Shown here: piece after piece, positions 44,147-54,290 of the stretch
Layout: every line of letters begins with the position of its first letter
Position numbering within the stretch: position 1 is the first letter of the stretch
Assembly (NCBI GenBank): GCA_963580285.1
Contig: OY757020.1
Coordinates: forward strand, 98,893,497-98,957,496
Length of the DNA: 64,000 bases
Direction of reading: 5' to 3'
Source: Lucinisca nassula
Taxonomy: Eukaryota; Mollusca; Bivalvia; Lucinida; Lucinidae
The notes under the pieces: generated by a model
The model's database searches: none
What the model saw: only the letters and a program-made list of their open reading frames with translations
What the model was told of the DNA's origin: nothing
Program-made: the position numbers and the translations under genes

Positions 44147-44875
44147 TTATGTCAATAGTCTCTTTAATTCAGAAAACGCGAAGTCTTGGGTTGGACCCCA
44201 ATTCCACTCATAATTTTTATGGCTGAGTTGTGCGATAGGGTACATAATTTTAGTTAATTTCGGTATGAATCGTGATAAGTAGTTTTCTGTACCCCTAAGC
44301 CTTTCGAATGCTTCTCTGTCCTGAGGTTTGTGCATTTTTAACACAGCTTCTTTTTTATCTGGGTCAATTTTCAGTCCTTCGGAACTGATTACGTTACCAT
44401 TGAACTTCAGTTCAGTTAATCCAAATCTGCATTTCGACTTGTTGAACCTTATTCCATGTTGATCCGCACGAATTAGTAGATTCTCCAGATGTTTGTCATA
44501 TTCTGCGTCATTGATGCCATCGACTATGACATCATCAGCATTACAATGAGCACCCTCAAGACCATCCAAAGCCTGGTGTAGTATTTTCTGGAAGATTTGA
44601 CTACTGACATTTAAGCCCAATGGCATGCGGATCCAGCTGTAGCGACCAAACGGGGTAGCCATTGAAGTAAGGTTTCTGGACTCCTCATCTAATGTACAGT
44701 GTAAGTATACTTGCTTTAAGTCTAAGATACTGAATATTTTTGAGTTTGACAGTTCTGGTAATACATCGTCAAGAACTGGTAGTTTATAATGTTCCCTTTT
44801 TAACACTAAATTCAGTGGCCTCGGGTCAATACAAATTCGTAGCTCATTTTTGTTCTTCTTTTTAGTAACAGCCAT
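44147..44875 (-). pseudogene. Gypsy reverse transcriptase domain
   Basis: 242 codons: LRICIDPRPLN, FSILDLKQVYLHC (first catalytic D), FGRYSWIRMPLGL, and NADDVIVDG at the catalytic turn (ADD rather than YxDD, as in some related Gypsy clades). Then KCRFGLTELKFNGNVISSEG and NYLSRFIPKLT. The upstream and downstream neighbours are out of frame. Confidence 0.85.
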
Positions 44876-45279
44876 TTGATTAACTCAGTCAGAGGATCTA
44901 TCGACTTTAGTTAGTACACCGGCTAATTCAAGTCTGTTAGGTTCCTTTTTACATCAGATTTCATTGATTCTGGTTTATTTCTTACAGATGTAATGACAGG
45001 CTGTACATCTTCCTTCAGGGTAGGTTCACTTCACCATTTGGCAATTTGCCAATTGCTGAACCATTGAATACACTAGGATATTTATGCATCCTCAAATTTC
45101 CTGATGTGATAGCTGAAACAGTAGCTTCAAGTTTGTCATAATTCACAGTGATCAGTCCCATTTTGTCAGCTGCTTCCCTGCTTAGTATCCTGTTCAACAA
45201 CTACATAGTTACCTTTGTATTTTTACCACCAATCGGGTTTACAGTCTTAACTGTATTTTTTCCCAGAGGGATGGTAGTG

Positions 45280-45543
45280 TCATTGTTCCATATTTTTTAA
45301 GTTAATATGTTCATTTAAGATCCTGTACGAATTTATGTATTTTGTTTTTAATATGTTTACCGTTGCACCACAATCAATATGAAATTGAACTAACAGCTTA
45401 CAATATATGGGACCAGACTTATTGTTGACGAAATTTACAATTTCATTAACTGTAACGCAGGTAATAAATACTGCTACAATCTGAACTGTACTCCGTTTCA
45501 GAGTCTTGCTCAACTCCAAGCAGTCGGTTTTTATACATTTCAT
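45280..45543 (-). pseudogene. Gypsy aspartic protease fragment
   Basis: Contains FHIDCGATVNIL, the D-[ST/CG]-G-A active-site region of retroviral-type aspartic proteases as found in this Gypsy lineage. The following part (KLGLITVNYDKLEATVS-like, 45,015-45,200) is the usual linker before RT. Confidence 0.68.
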
Positions 45544-45775
45544 TGATGCACTGAAATGATTCGGCTTTTTACAGGGTTTACATGATTTTCCCCAAGCTGG
45601 AATTAGTTCACTCTTAAACTCGTGTATCTGACAAAGGTTTTATTTGCCTGATTTTTTCTTGTGTTTTGGCTTTGAACTAACATGGGGTGGATGCGTTTTT
45701 CTAATGCTTTGTCTGGCTTTTACACCTTCTTTGACTTTGCAGATGCAACTTTATGTACTGCATTTGACGTTTTGT

Positions 45776-46729
45776 TCATTGCATGCATTTGATGTGCTGC
45801 GGTTTCCATCCCCTACATATGTCAATAGTTTTTACAAGGTCTAGTTTACTCTGTGAAATCAATTTCTTTCTTGTTTCTTCACATCTGATGCCCAAAATAA
45901 TGTGGTCCATTATAATGGACCGCTTCTTAATGGACCGCATTATTTTTGGCATCAGAGGTGAAGAAACAAGAAAATCTGTTCCTTCATGCAGGCGCAGAAC
46001 CCACATATGTTTTTTTTTCTCTATATTTCTCAGTGCTGCAACATACCGGTCTATGCTTTCATTGCTATCTTGGTTTCTCTGGTTAAATTTAAATCGTTCA
46101 AAGCAGACCTCTTTTGTAATGCCAAGAGAGTGTTCATCAAACGTTTTGATGATTGTGTCGGGGTCTTCCTTGTTTTCTGCATCTGGTCCCTCTGTCATGA
46201 ATGTCATAGCATTGTATATACGCAATGCCTCTTTCCCTATTCAGTGAAATAATATGGCAGTGATATACTTCTTCTCTTTTAGGCCCAAACCTGATATGTT
46301 CAAGTAATTGTCCAATTGTTGTTTCCACAGTTTCCAACTATCGACAATTGTTGAGCTCTCAACATCACGCTAACAAGTCCGTGAAATGAACACCCTCTTT
46401 CACCCCACATTATATACCGAAAACTGGGGTTTAGGGGTATACATTATGTCCCTTATTACTGCTCATAGACATTGGTTGTGGGTACTCGTTAGAACCGTCT
46501 CATTGGGGTGGTTCTATCGAGCATCAACAACCTAAGTTTGCAGTATTTATAAAAAAAAATATCAAGGATTTTTCATAGGAAAATTAGCCATTTAGGGATG
46601 TGAAAAATGCACTCTATCGCACGGGTGTGTTATCGTAATGACGTCGAGTGGGGGTGGTGGCTGCACATTTGGAACAACCACCTTAACACCTGGGGCCGCA
46701 GGGGACTCTCCTGCTTCTTTCGTGGGCAT
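45776..46729 (-). pseudogene. Gypsy gag, interrupted
   Basis: It begins at ATG 46,729-46,727 (MPTKEAGESPAAPG), is cut by an N-family MITE, resumes with SSTIVDSWKLWKQQL and GLGLKEK, then ALRIYNAMTF, CFERFKFNQRNQDSNESIDR and KTIDICRG, a capsid pattern typical of K02A2.6-like Gypsy gag proteins. At least one frameshift (near 46,225) and a 43-bp inverted duplication (45,870-45,970) break it. Confidence 0.75.
46363..46640 (-). mobile_element. N-family MITE in gag
   Basis: CATCACGCTAACAAGTCCGT ... CACGGGTGTGTTATCGTAATG, with palindrome GGGTACTCGTTAGAACCGTC / GGTGGTTCTATCGAG. Confidence 0.8.
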
Positions 46730-46742
46730 TTTATTCTCCTTA

Positions 46743-46984
46743 CATTACGAAAACTCACCCGTGCGACATAGTGCATTTTTCACATCTCCAAAATGGCTCC
46801 ATTTCTGATGAAAATCCTTAATATTTTTATTGTAAATGTTCAAAACATAGGCTGAGGGTGCTCACAACCTATGTCTTGGAGCAGAATTAAAAAAAATAAA
46901 TAATGTATACCCCGTAAACCCCAGTTTTCTCTGTATAAAGTGGGGCTTAGGGGGTCTTCATTTCTCGGACTTGTTCACTTGATG
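46743..46984 (+). mobile_element. N-family MITE just upstream of gag start
   Basis: CATTACGAAAACTCACCCGTG ... CTCGGACTTGTTCACTTGATG. Most of the central palindrome is lost. Confidence 0.75.
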
Positions 46985-47279
46985 TAAGCGCAGCGAAACA
47001 GGCAGTGTCCTTTGGGTGGGGTAGTGACCTACAGGATACCCGCTCACTATCTTGCCAATAAAGTCCAAACAATTTGCTCTTCTGATTGGTTAATAATCAG
47101 TTCATCTTACGTCCACTGGCGCGGTAGTTTGTCCGAAATGCTGCCAACATGTAACAGTTTTAACAAAAGGCAAGTGCGAACTATTTATTAATCAATGGAT
47201 CAAGGACATTAAACCGATGTTAATGTAAACATATTAAAATCAAAAGGATAAGACTTTTAAAAGTTTTGTGAACGAGAAC

Positions 47280-47860
47280 ATCTAGATACGCATACCTAAA
47301 CAGGCCCACATCAAACAAATATGATAGCAATTCTGTGCCAGAGCTCTGCCCGTTGGCCTCTTTTTGTGTGTGAAAACTTATCCTTGTTGTGGGCATCTCT
47401 TTTCTTCTTGTTTTTGTTTGTTTGATTTTAAGTTTAACGTCCCCGTCAGCACTGTATAGGTCATTCTGGAGGCGTTGCTTCCAATTTTGTGGGACTTTTA
47501 CCCGACACTGAGATGAAATGACATCTCTGTCCTGTCACCTAATGAAACAAATAGGGTTTATAAGCATGGACGGTCCGACTCGCGTTGCTTTGCTTGGGCA
47601 GGCTCCTCTAAGCGGTTTACCAGTACTTGTGTGTAGTCGGTTTCAGCTGTGCGTGGAAGAATCATGCAGCCCATATATTTCTTCAAACCCCTATTCGCGG
47701 GGGCATTTTTTTCTTGTGAAACCTTACACTTTTTTGTTGCATACAAATAAAGGTCGATCCACATTGTTGGTAACTAATGGCTGTACTTCCTTATTAAACC
47801 CTACGTCTATGATGTCTACGCCATTGGACGTAGACAATGAAAGAATGCACTATATCGTAC
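47280..47860. repeat. Repeat shared with 10.6 kb, interrupted by an S-family SINE
   Basis: GTGCCAGAGCTCTGCC, AACTTATCCTTGTTGTGGGC and the GTAACTAATGGCTGTACT to GTCTACGCCATTGGACGTAGAC end match 10,640-10,840. The minus-strand S-family copy lies at about 47,412-47,705, flanked by TTCTTG repeats. Confidence 0.65.
47412..47705 (-). mobile_element. S-family SINE-like retroposon
   Basis: Reverse copy from TTTGTTTGTTTGATTTTAAG, GTTTAACGTCCCCGTCAGCA to the CCCCTATTCGCGGGGGC head. Confidence 0.8.
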
Positions 47861-48017
47861 GGGTGTATTAGCGTAATGACTTTCAGCTCACCTGAGCACA
47901 AAGTTCAGTTCATTTTAAGGTAGAGGTTTGGTGTCTTGGACTGGAGGTAGTTGTATTTTGTTACGTTCAGTTAGTCTAAAGAAATATTTAGAAAATATCT
48001 AACCTTTTTCCAAATTT

Positions 48018-48291
48018 GTTTTGTTTGATTTGATGTTTAACGTCCCCGTCAACACTATAAAGGTCATTTTGAGATGTTTATTCCAATTTGCTTGGACTTT
48101 TACCCGACATTGAGATGAACTGAGATCACAACGGCCCTGTCTCCCAATGAAACCAATAGGGTTTATAAGCATGGACGGTCCAACTCGCATCGCTTTACCT
48201 CCTCTAAGTGGCTGGCCAGTACTTGTGTGCGCTGCGTTGAAACATCTTGCAGCCCATCTATTTCTTCAAGCCCCGATGGGCGGGGGCCTGG
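48018..48291 (-). mobile_element. S-family SINE-like retroposon
   Basis: Reverse copy with an oligo-T/GTTTGATTTGA start and CCCCGATGGGCGGGGGC head. The 85 bp beyond the head (48,291-48,376) recur inverted next to the S-family copy at 61.5 kb, so both derive from one larger duplicated unit. Confidence 0.78.
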
Positions 48292-48384
48292 GGTTTTCAT
48301 TGAACGCATTGAGAATGTAAAAAGGCAGGTTTGACTGTATATTCAGACTATCTCCCTCCTTTGGCAATATACTCTAGTCAGTAT

Positions 48385-48512
48385 AGGGTTTATAAGCATG
48401 GACAGTCCTACTCGCACCGCTTTGCCTGGGCAGGGCATAGATCCTCTTGGCCGTTTACCAGTACTCGTGTGTGGTCAGATTCACCTCTGCGTGGAAGCAT
48501 CAAACAGCCCTA
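48385..48512 (-). mobile_element. S-family head fragment
   Basis: Only TAGGGTTTATAAGCATGGAC to GCGTGGAAGCATCAAACAGCC is present. Confidence 0.65.
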
Positions 48513-48685
48513 ACTAGGGTTTACAGGGGTACTTGTAATTTTCTTATTTCTGTTCAAAAATATAGATTGTGGGTACTCGATTAGACCGCCTCGATTACAA
48601 AAATATCACAATTATTTTCATCTTAAAATTATCTTTTTCGGCGGCAAGATTTGCAAAATATTTGTATAGGCTTGTTTTCGTAATG
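48512..48685 (-). mobile_element. Partial M-family MITE downstream of exon B
   Basis: Starts within the right arm (CTAGGGTTTACAGGGGTAC) and ends with GGCTTGTTTTCGTAATG. Opposite in orientation to the copy on the other side of exon B. Confidence 0.68.
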
Positions 48686-48801
48686 CAAAATGTATTAAAT
48701 TTTCTTTCTTTTTTTTTAATTTATTTTAAGAAGTTGCGGTTACTGTATTATTTTTCGCCTCTCAGAGGAATAACGACAGGCGAAACAGGTTTCGGAATTA
48801 C

Positions 48802-49013
48802 CTGGTTTTCGTTGAATGTGGCGTTATAAACTATAATGTTCACGAAACTCTTCGATATGAAAGAAACATCCCATCGCCAGAGATCTCCACTTCTATAACG
48901 AAATGGATAGCCGTCACTAACGATCAACTGTGGACTGTCAATTTTCGTTGTTATATTTTCCCATCTCCTTTCTCCCACCAGGTAGGATGATACAGAGCCA
49001 GTTTCATCACTAT
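48802..49013 (-). CDS. Exon B: first half of a CUB domain
   Basis: 212 nt; acceptor TTTTATATACAG|AT at 49,015-49,014 (phase 1) and donor AACCAG|GTAATT at 48,801 (phase 0). After a short acidic linker (DSDETGSV) the peptide runs WENITTKIDSP, then a YPFRYRSGDLWRWDVSF stretch and NIIVYNATF. This matches the start of a CUB fold: S-P, then YP..Y, then W.W/I, then a beta strand. The next exon begins in the same phase and supplies the second half. A MITE starts 18 nt upstream of the acceptor AG, and a partial inverted copy of the same family lies 115 nt beyond the donor. Confidence 0.75.
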
Positions 49014-49033
49014 CTGTATATAAAATTATACAT

Positions 49034-49231
49034 CATTACGAAAACATGCCTATACAAATACATTGTAAATTTTTCCGCTGAAAAAAGAAAATTTTAAGAT
49101 GAAAAATTGGGATTTTTTCTATTTCTGCTCAAAATATAGATTGTGGGTACACGTTAGAACCGCCTCATTACTGTTACTGTATAAAAGTGGGGTTGAAAGG
49201 GGTCAGAATTGTAAAGGCGTGTTTTCGTGAT
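49034..49231 (+). mobile_element. M-family MITE 18 nt upstream of exon B
   Basis: CATTACGAAAACATGCC ... AAGGCGTGTTTTCGTGATG, missing one palindrome arm. It lies so close to the acceptor that the branch point is expected inside the element. Confidence 0.78.
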
Positions 49232-49374
49232 GTAATTATATGAATTACATTGTATTTTATAGTATATTGTGGACGTTTTTCAATCCGAGTGATGGCCAAG
49301 CAAATCGGAACGGCGCCTTTGTTCCAAACGGCATGGACATACCAAGCCCCCCCCCCCCCCCCAGTGAAATAGTG

Positions 49375-49738
49375 TTTATCATATGACGTCACGTCTGAGA
49401 GTGTAATAACGCCATGTATTATTTTCGATAATCCACTAGTGGATTAAATATGCAAATTAGCTAGATACGTCCCGTAACGTCACATGTACGACGTTCTTAA
49501 CGACGTCGCGTTTACTAACGGCGGAATATTGACATTTTTGTAAACAATCATGAATAAAATGCGTTTTGAATGTCATATGATAAATAGAATCTTGCATTCG
49601 TGCTCATGTATTATTGAATTTATTAAACTCATTGAGGAAAAGGTATAAAATGCTCGGCAAAGCCTCGCATTTTATCCCTTTTCCACAACTCGTTTAATAA
49701 ATTTAATAATACATGAGCACTCATGTAAGATCCTCTAT
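49375..49738 (+). repeat. CATATGAC dispersed repeat
   Basis: Second plus-oriented copy, with a nearly complete match to 42,811-43,174. A C14 run precedes it (49,349-49,362). Confidence 0.72.
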
Positions 49739-49794
49739 TTACTTACTGTTCCTCCAAGGCGATTCACCTTCCTCTCGTGGTTCATTATTGATAT

Positions 49795-50015
49795 AGTTCG
49801 TCTTTGATTGTGTGTATTGCTTTTAACTTCTCTTTTTTATTTTGGATAGCCGTTTAGCTATTTTATGGGCAAGTAACTGTCCTTTTGGCTTCCCCTTGTG
49901 ATGCTTTCAGTAGGGTTTTGCTATATCATGTTCGTGTTAGTTTCCTTTGGTGTCTCTGATGGGAGGTGTTGGGTACGTGTATCGATTCCTGATTATTGCC
50001 TTCACTCCTAGATTG
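49795..50015 (+). mobile_element. 5'-truncated 3' end of the RT element
   Basis: TTTTGGATAGCCGTTTAGC, GGGCAAGTAACTGTCC, GATGGGAGGTGTTGGGTACG, TTGCCTTCACTCCTA. Confidence 0.65.
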
Positions 50016-50043
50016 CAATGTCCATCTCGAAACCATATACGAG

Positions 50044-50048
50044 TACAT

Positions 50049-50084
<36 letters not shown>

Positions 50085-50325
50085 GACAGCGCAAGGTGAA
50101 GGTCACGAGGTCAAAATTTATGGTACCTCTTGAAAGGTCTTGTGACAAGGAATGCACATGTGAAGTATGAAAGCTGTACCACTTACCATTCAAAAGTTAT
50201 GCCCAATGTTAAAGTTTTTGCAGACGGACAAACGGACAAACGGACAAACAGACAAACGGACAAACAGACGGACAGACCAAAAACTATATGCCCCCCAGAA
50301 TCTTAGATTCCGGGGGCATAAAAAT
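50044..50325 (+). repeat. Small hairpin-ended element with GACGGACA tract
   Basis: Left end AACAAGATGTGTTTGTGAAACACAAATG (hairpin), one non-repeated unit, a (GGACAAAC)n tract at 50,222-50,275, then the palindrome CCCCCAGAATCTTAGATTCCGGGGGC and TAAAAA. Same plan as the long satellite elements but with a single core unit. Confidence 0.68.
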
Positions 50326-50343
50326 GTTTCCCTGTATAATGCC

Positions 50344-50642
50344 ACATTAGGAAAACATGTCCGTGTGAAATAACGGCGTCCAACCTGGTGTCAGAAATCA
50401 CAAATTTTGGGTAAAATGATTACATCTTTCTTATTTCTGCTTTCAACATTGATTGTGTGTGCTCGTTAGAACCGTCTAAATGAGGCGGTTCTAACGAGTA
50501 TGAGGCGGTTCTAACGAGTACCCACGATCTGTGTTTTTGAGCAGAAATATGGGAGATAATAATTCCCCCGTAAACCCCACTTTTCTCTGTATAAAGTGGG
50601 GTTTACGGGGGTCTTCGTTTCACGGACTTGTTATCATGATGA
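50344..50642 (+). mobile_element. N-family MITE with doubled palindrome arm
   Basis: The block TGAGGCGGTTCTAACGAGTA is repeated twice in tandem (50,480-50,521). Right end CACGGACTTGTTATCATGATG. Confidence 0.75.
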
Positions 50643-50705
50643 AATGTTTCGGGATATACATAATTTTGCTGTCACCCGGATATGGCGTCAAGCCCACTAT
50701 AAAGT

Positions 50706-50900
50706 TTGGCATCAATGTTTCCTTCAAACAACGATAATATCAGACAGGCCGCCTGTTTGGTTGTCAATCCTTTTACAGGGGGCAGCTTCTCTGCTTTCGT
50801 TGGTTACACGGCGGCGATAGGAAGGACTTCGGCCTTGCACGAAGGCCCTAGTCTTAATCGTTTTGATACCGGTAGATTCGAATGGACTATCAAACGATAG
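50706..50900 (+). pseudogene. C-terminal fragment of the same RT family
   Basis: The frame contains RQAACLVVNPFTGGSFSAFV and GYTAAIGRTS. It aligns with the end of the 37.0-kb RT frame (RQTVCMVVNPITVGNFASLF ... PVGQAS). It reads on the plus strand and runs into a truncated S-family head at 50,896-50,953. Confidence 0.6.
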
Positions 50901-51112
50901 TGGAAGCATCATGCAGCCCATCTATTTCTTCAAGCCCCGATGGGCGGGGGCGATACTTTAATTCAGCCTCACCTTCAAACCCGTACAGGTGACAAAGGCA
51001 AACAGTGTAGTTCCGTATGTGATCAGGGTCTACTATGTTTGCTTACAGGGTTTTCCGTCAAAAATAGAAAAATAGTATACAACTAGAGACGCAAATGTGC
51101 AGAAATCGCTCA

Positions 51113-51432
51113 CATCACGAAAACACGCCTATATAATTTTGACCCCCTTGAACCCCACTTTTATACGGTAAAACTGGGGTTTACAGGGGTAAACCTTATT
51201 TTTCTTATTTCTGCTCTAAAATATTGAATGGGATACTCGTTAGAACCGCCTAAAATATAGATTGTGCGTGGTCGTTAGAACCGCCTCATCGAGGCGGTTC
51301 TAACGAGTACCCACAATCTTTATTTTAGAGCAGAAAAAAGAGAAATATTACAATTTTTCATCTAAAAATTTTAGTTTAGGGTTTTCTACGGTTAATTGTA
51401 CAATGTATTTGTATAGGCGTGTTTTCGTAATC
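51113..51432 (-). mobile_element. M-family palindromic MITE
   Basis: CATCACGAAAACACGCCTAT ... AGGCGTGTTTTCGTAATC. An extra copy of the ACTCGTTAGAACCGCCTAAA arm block precedes the palindrome. Confidence 0.8.
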
Positions 51433-51548
51433 GCCTGGATGAGCTGATCATGATATTTTACATAGTGCCTTGGTGGCCATCTTGTCTATCAGAACATATT
51501 TCCTTTAGTAATTCTGAATCTGCTTGTTGTATTGATGCCCCCGATTAA

Positions 51549-51925
51549 CCCGTGTCCTGCTAAGCCCGGATATGTGTTATCTTTCAAACAATGAAGATCC
51601 AGATCAGATGCAGAAGCCATCTGATCAGGATCTTCATTGTTTGTCAATCAGCTCATGAATTTGTCTATCAAAACGCATTTCCTTTCGCATTTCTGAATCT
51701 GCTTGTTGCATTGGTGCCCCTGATTAGCCAATGTCCTGCTAAGCCCGGATATGTGTTATCTTTCAAACAATGAAGATCCAGATCAGATGAAGATACCATC
51801 TGATCAGGATCTTCATTGTTTGTCATTCAGCTCATGAATTTGTTGCAATATTTTCAATCAAATAATCTGATTGGTTGATAATCAGTAGTGGGTTTGGCAT
51901 ATATAAATATTCAGCAGGTCATTGG
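51549..51925. mobile_element. piggyBac-like MITE with an internal 175-bp duplication
   Basis: TTAA at 51,545-51,548 and 51,926-51,929. Two consecutive hairpins (51,593-51,645 and 51,771-51,824) lie in a duplicated block that also includes CTGAATCTGCTTGTTG and flanking DNA. Confidence 0.7.
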
Positions 51926-52620
51926 TTAAGTATCCTGATTTAAGATTCAGGAAGAGATGATGTTGATGCAGAGTGTTGTGTATAATTTGGCAGGGCGGGG
52001 CTATCGTTTGCACCTGCCTTTTGAATACTCTATAAACAAAAAGGTAAACCAAGTCATCCGATCATGTGATGCAACACAAACAAAGCTATGGAGTAATTGG
52101 CCGCTTTCAAAAAGCATGCAAAAGACACGCTAGCGAATCTTCTTGTGAACTCAGCGAATAAGACATATACTGACAACGCTTGGGCTGCTCAAGCCCATAA
52201 ATTTTTATCTGCGATTACTGTACATGCGCTTCGAAGAAATTCAAGATGGGCGTCATCTTGGATATGGGAATGCAACAACTTTAGCAATTCTAAATCGCCA
52301 TGCCACCCAAATGCCTACTGAATGCGACCGACCATTCAGGGGCAGATGTGGTTTGGCGATTTCCAAGATGGCCGTCGTGAAAGCCATCTGGGATAGTCTG
52401 ACAAGCCTGAATCTCCATGTCGCCCATCAAGTTTCGGCTAAATCCGACTTGATTTGGTTTGAAGATTTTCAAGATGGCCACCATGGCAGCCATCTTGGAT
52501 CACGGAATGGAATTATCATAGCAATTCTGAATCTCTAAGTGGCCCTTATGCCTTCCATCAAGTTTCAGCTCAGTTTCACTTTCGGTTCAGGAGTTGTCTG
52601 AAGAATTTCCAAATGGCCAC

Positions 52621-52899
52621 CATCACGCTAACAAGTCCGTGAAATAAACACCCCCTTACACCCCACTTTATATAGAGAAAACTGGGGTTTACGGGGGTAA
52701 ACATTATTTTCCTTATTTCTGCTCCAAGACATAGGTTGTGGGTACTCGTTAGAACCGCCTCAATGAGGCGGTTCTAACGAGTACCCACAACCTATGTTTA
52801 TAGTATAAATAAGAATAATATCACAAATTTTCTTCCGAAAATTGACCCTTTTGGAGATGTAAAAAATGCACTATGACGCACGGGTGTGTTATCGTAATG
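52621..52899 (-). mobile_element. N-family palindromic MITE
   Basis: Complete reverse copy, CATCACGCTAACAAGTCCGT ... CACGGGTGTGTTATCGTAATG. Perfect GGGTACTCGTTAGAACCGCC palindrome. Confidence 0.83.
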
Positions 52900-53305
52900 A
52901 CCATGGCAGGCATCTTGGACATCGGAATGGGATGAATTTCAAGTTGGCCGCAATGGTGGCCATCTTAGATGATGATGATGATTTCGTGTTTAACGACGCG
53001 TCAACCTGTGGCCATCTTAGATATCGGAATGAAATCGTTTTAACAAGTCTGAATCCCCATGTCACCCGATGCCTCCCATCAAGTCACAGCTCAATCCGAT
53101 CTTTGGTTCGGGCTCAGATGTTTGAAGCCTTTCACGATGGCGGATATCGTAATGGAACAAATTTAGCAAATCTAAATCCCCATGTCACCCCATGCCTCCC
53201 ATCTAGTTTCAACTCAATCTCACTTTCAGTTCAAGAAATATTGTTTGAATAATTTCATTGGCCGTCGTCTTCGATATCGGAACGGAACGATGTTAGCAAA
53301 ATAAA

Positions 53306-53683
53306 CTAGAGCTGTCAGTGAAACTGACTAGGAATAAACTAGAGCTGTCAGTGAAACTGACTAGGGCCCCGGCAGCGCTATCAGAGGAGTAGGAAAAAAT
53401 TTGTGGACGGACAGACGTGCGTTCTCACAAATGGATACTTATGTGGCTATTTTGAGCAAGATTGATACTTAGGTGGCTAATTTTAACCACATAACAGACC
53501 TTTTATGTGTCTAACGGAATAAATCGCACTTTCTCTCATTGACTTACATTGATTCTGTCCAAGTTCATAGCCACCTATCTATCCATTTGTGTGTACGGAC
53601 AGACGGACAGACAGACAGACAGACGGACGGACAGAGTGATTACTATTGGGCACCCACACTTTCAGTGCGGGGCCCTAAAAAGA
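53306..53683 (+). repeat. Small hairpin-ended element with GACGGACAGACA tract
   Basis: The start block AACTAGAGCTGTCAGTGAAACTGACTAG is present twice (53,306 and 53,337), then GGGCCCCGGCAGC, a GACAGACGGACAGACAGACA tract (53,597-53,632) and the end CACTTTCAGTGCGGGGCCCTAAAAA. Confidence 0.65.
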
Positions 53684-54290
53684 GAAACGATCAGGAACTG
53701 ATACAATCAGATCCCAAATTCTTCCCACAATATCGCTAGGGAAAGAAGTTGAAACATGGAGTGACGACAGTAAACAAAACGGACAACAGGTAAACCGAGT
53801 CAGCTGCTCTTTACCAAACAGCTATCCTACCCTAATTGAAAGGAGCAATACACATAAGGGGTGGGGAAGAATCAGAATCACCAACATGACAAACCTTAAG
53901 CTGGAAGGACAAACGTAACTAAAGATTAACTCTTATCATGCTGTTCATGACAACCCCTATCTTTGGAAACAGTGTAGACCCAGATCAGATGGCTTCTGAA
54001 GAAGCAATCTGATCAGGATCTACACTGTTTGACAGTAAGTTTATGGATTTGTAGGAATACATTACATCAAGTAATCTGATTGGTTCAAAGTCAGAAATGG
54101 GTGTGGCTAAACTGAATATTCAGCAAGATAATGGTTAACAACCAAAAAAGGGGGGAGAATCAGATTATCAACATAACAACATATATGATTAGGGAAAGAA
54201 TCAGAACCACCAGCACAAAACATGAAGGGACCACAACAAAAGCACCGACTTGGAACGGTCAGTAGAATTACTGGTGGGTTTAAGTTAGCT
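53684..54290 (-). mobile_element. Diverged RT-element 3' end interrupted by a piggyBac-like MITE
   Basis: GATCAGGAACTGATACAATC, GGGAAAGAAGTTGAAACATG and GGAACGGTCAGTAGAA are diverged matches to the 36.4-36.7 kb region. The MITE at 53,930-54,134 sits within. Confidence 0.5.
53930..54134. mobile_element. piggyBac-like MITE
   Basis: TTAA at 53,926-53,929 and 54,135-54,138. TIRs CTCTTATCATGCTG / CAGCAAGATAATGG. Hairpin GGAAACAGTGTAGACCCAGA ... CAGGATCTACACTGTTTG. Confidence 0.8.

Larger units (their letters stand above)
41309..46729 (-). mobile_element. Degenerate Ty3/Gypsy-type LTR retrotransposon
   Basis: The order on the minus strand is gag (46,729-45,776), protease (45,543-45,280), linker, RT (44,875-44,147), RNase H (44,093-43,761), integrase zinc-binding and core (43,480-42,436). 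Stops and frameshifts separate all pieces. MITEs lie in gag (46,363-46,640), just before its start codon (46,743-46,984) and in the integrase (42,811-43,174). A TGTTACGAGCC sequence at about 41,309 may be the outer 3' LTR border, but I could not pair two LTRs. The sequence between 41,310 and 42,430 is non-coding and is presumably 3' LTR plus leader. Confidence 0.8.

Noticed and set aside
45783..46252. Long plus-strand open frame of about 154 codons
   Set aside because: It is antisense to the Gypsy gag frame and has no domain signal.
52866..53252. Plus-strand frame of 128 codons
   Set aside because: It lies in satellite units and a MITE end; repeated period and no codon-like conservation.
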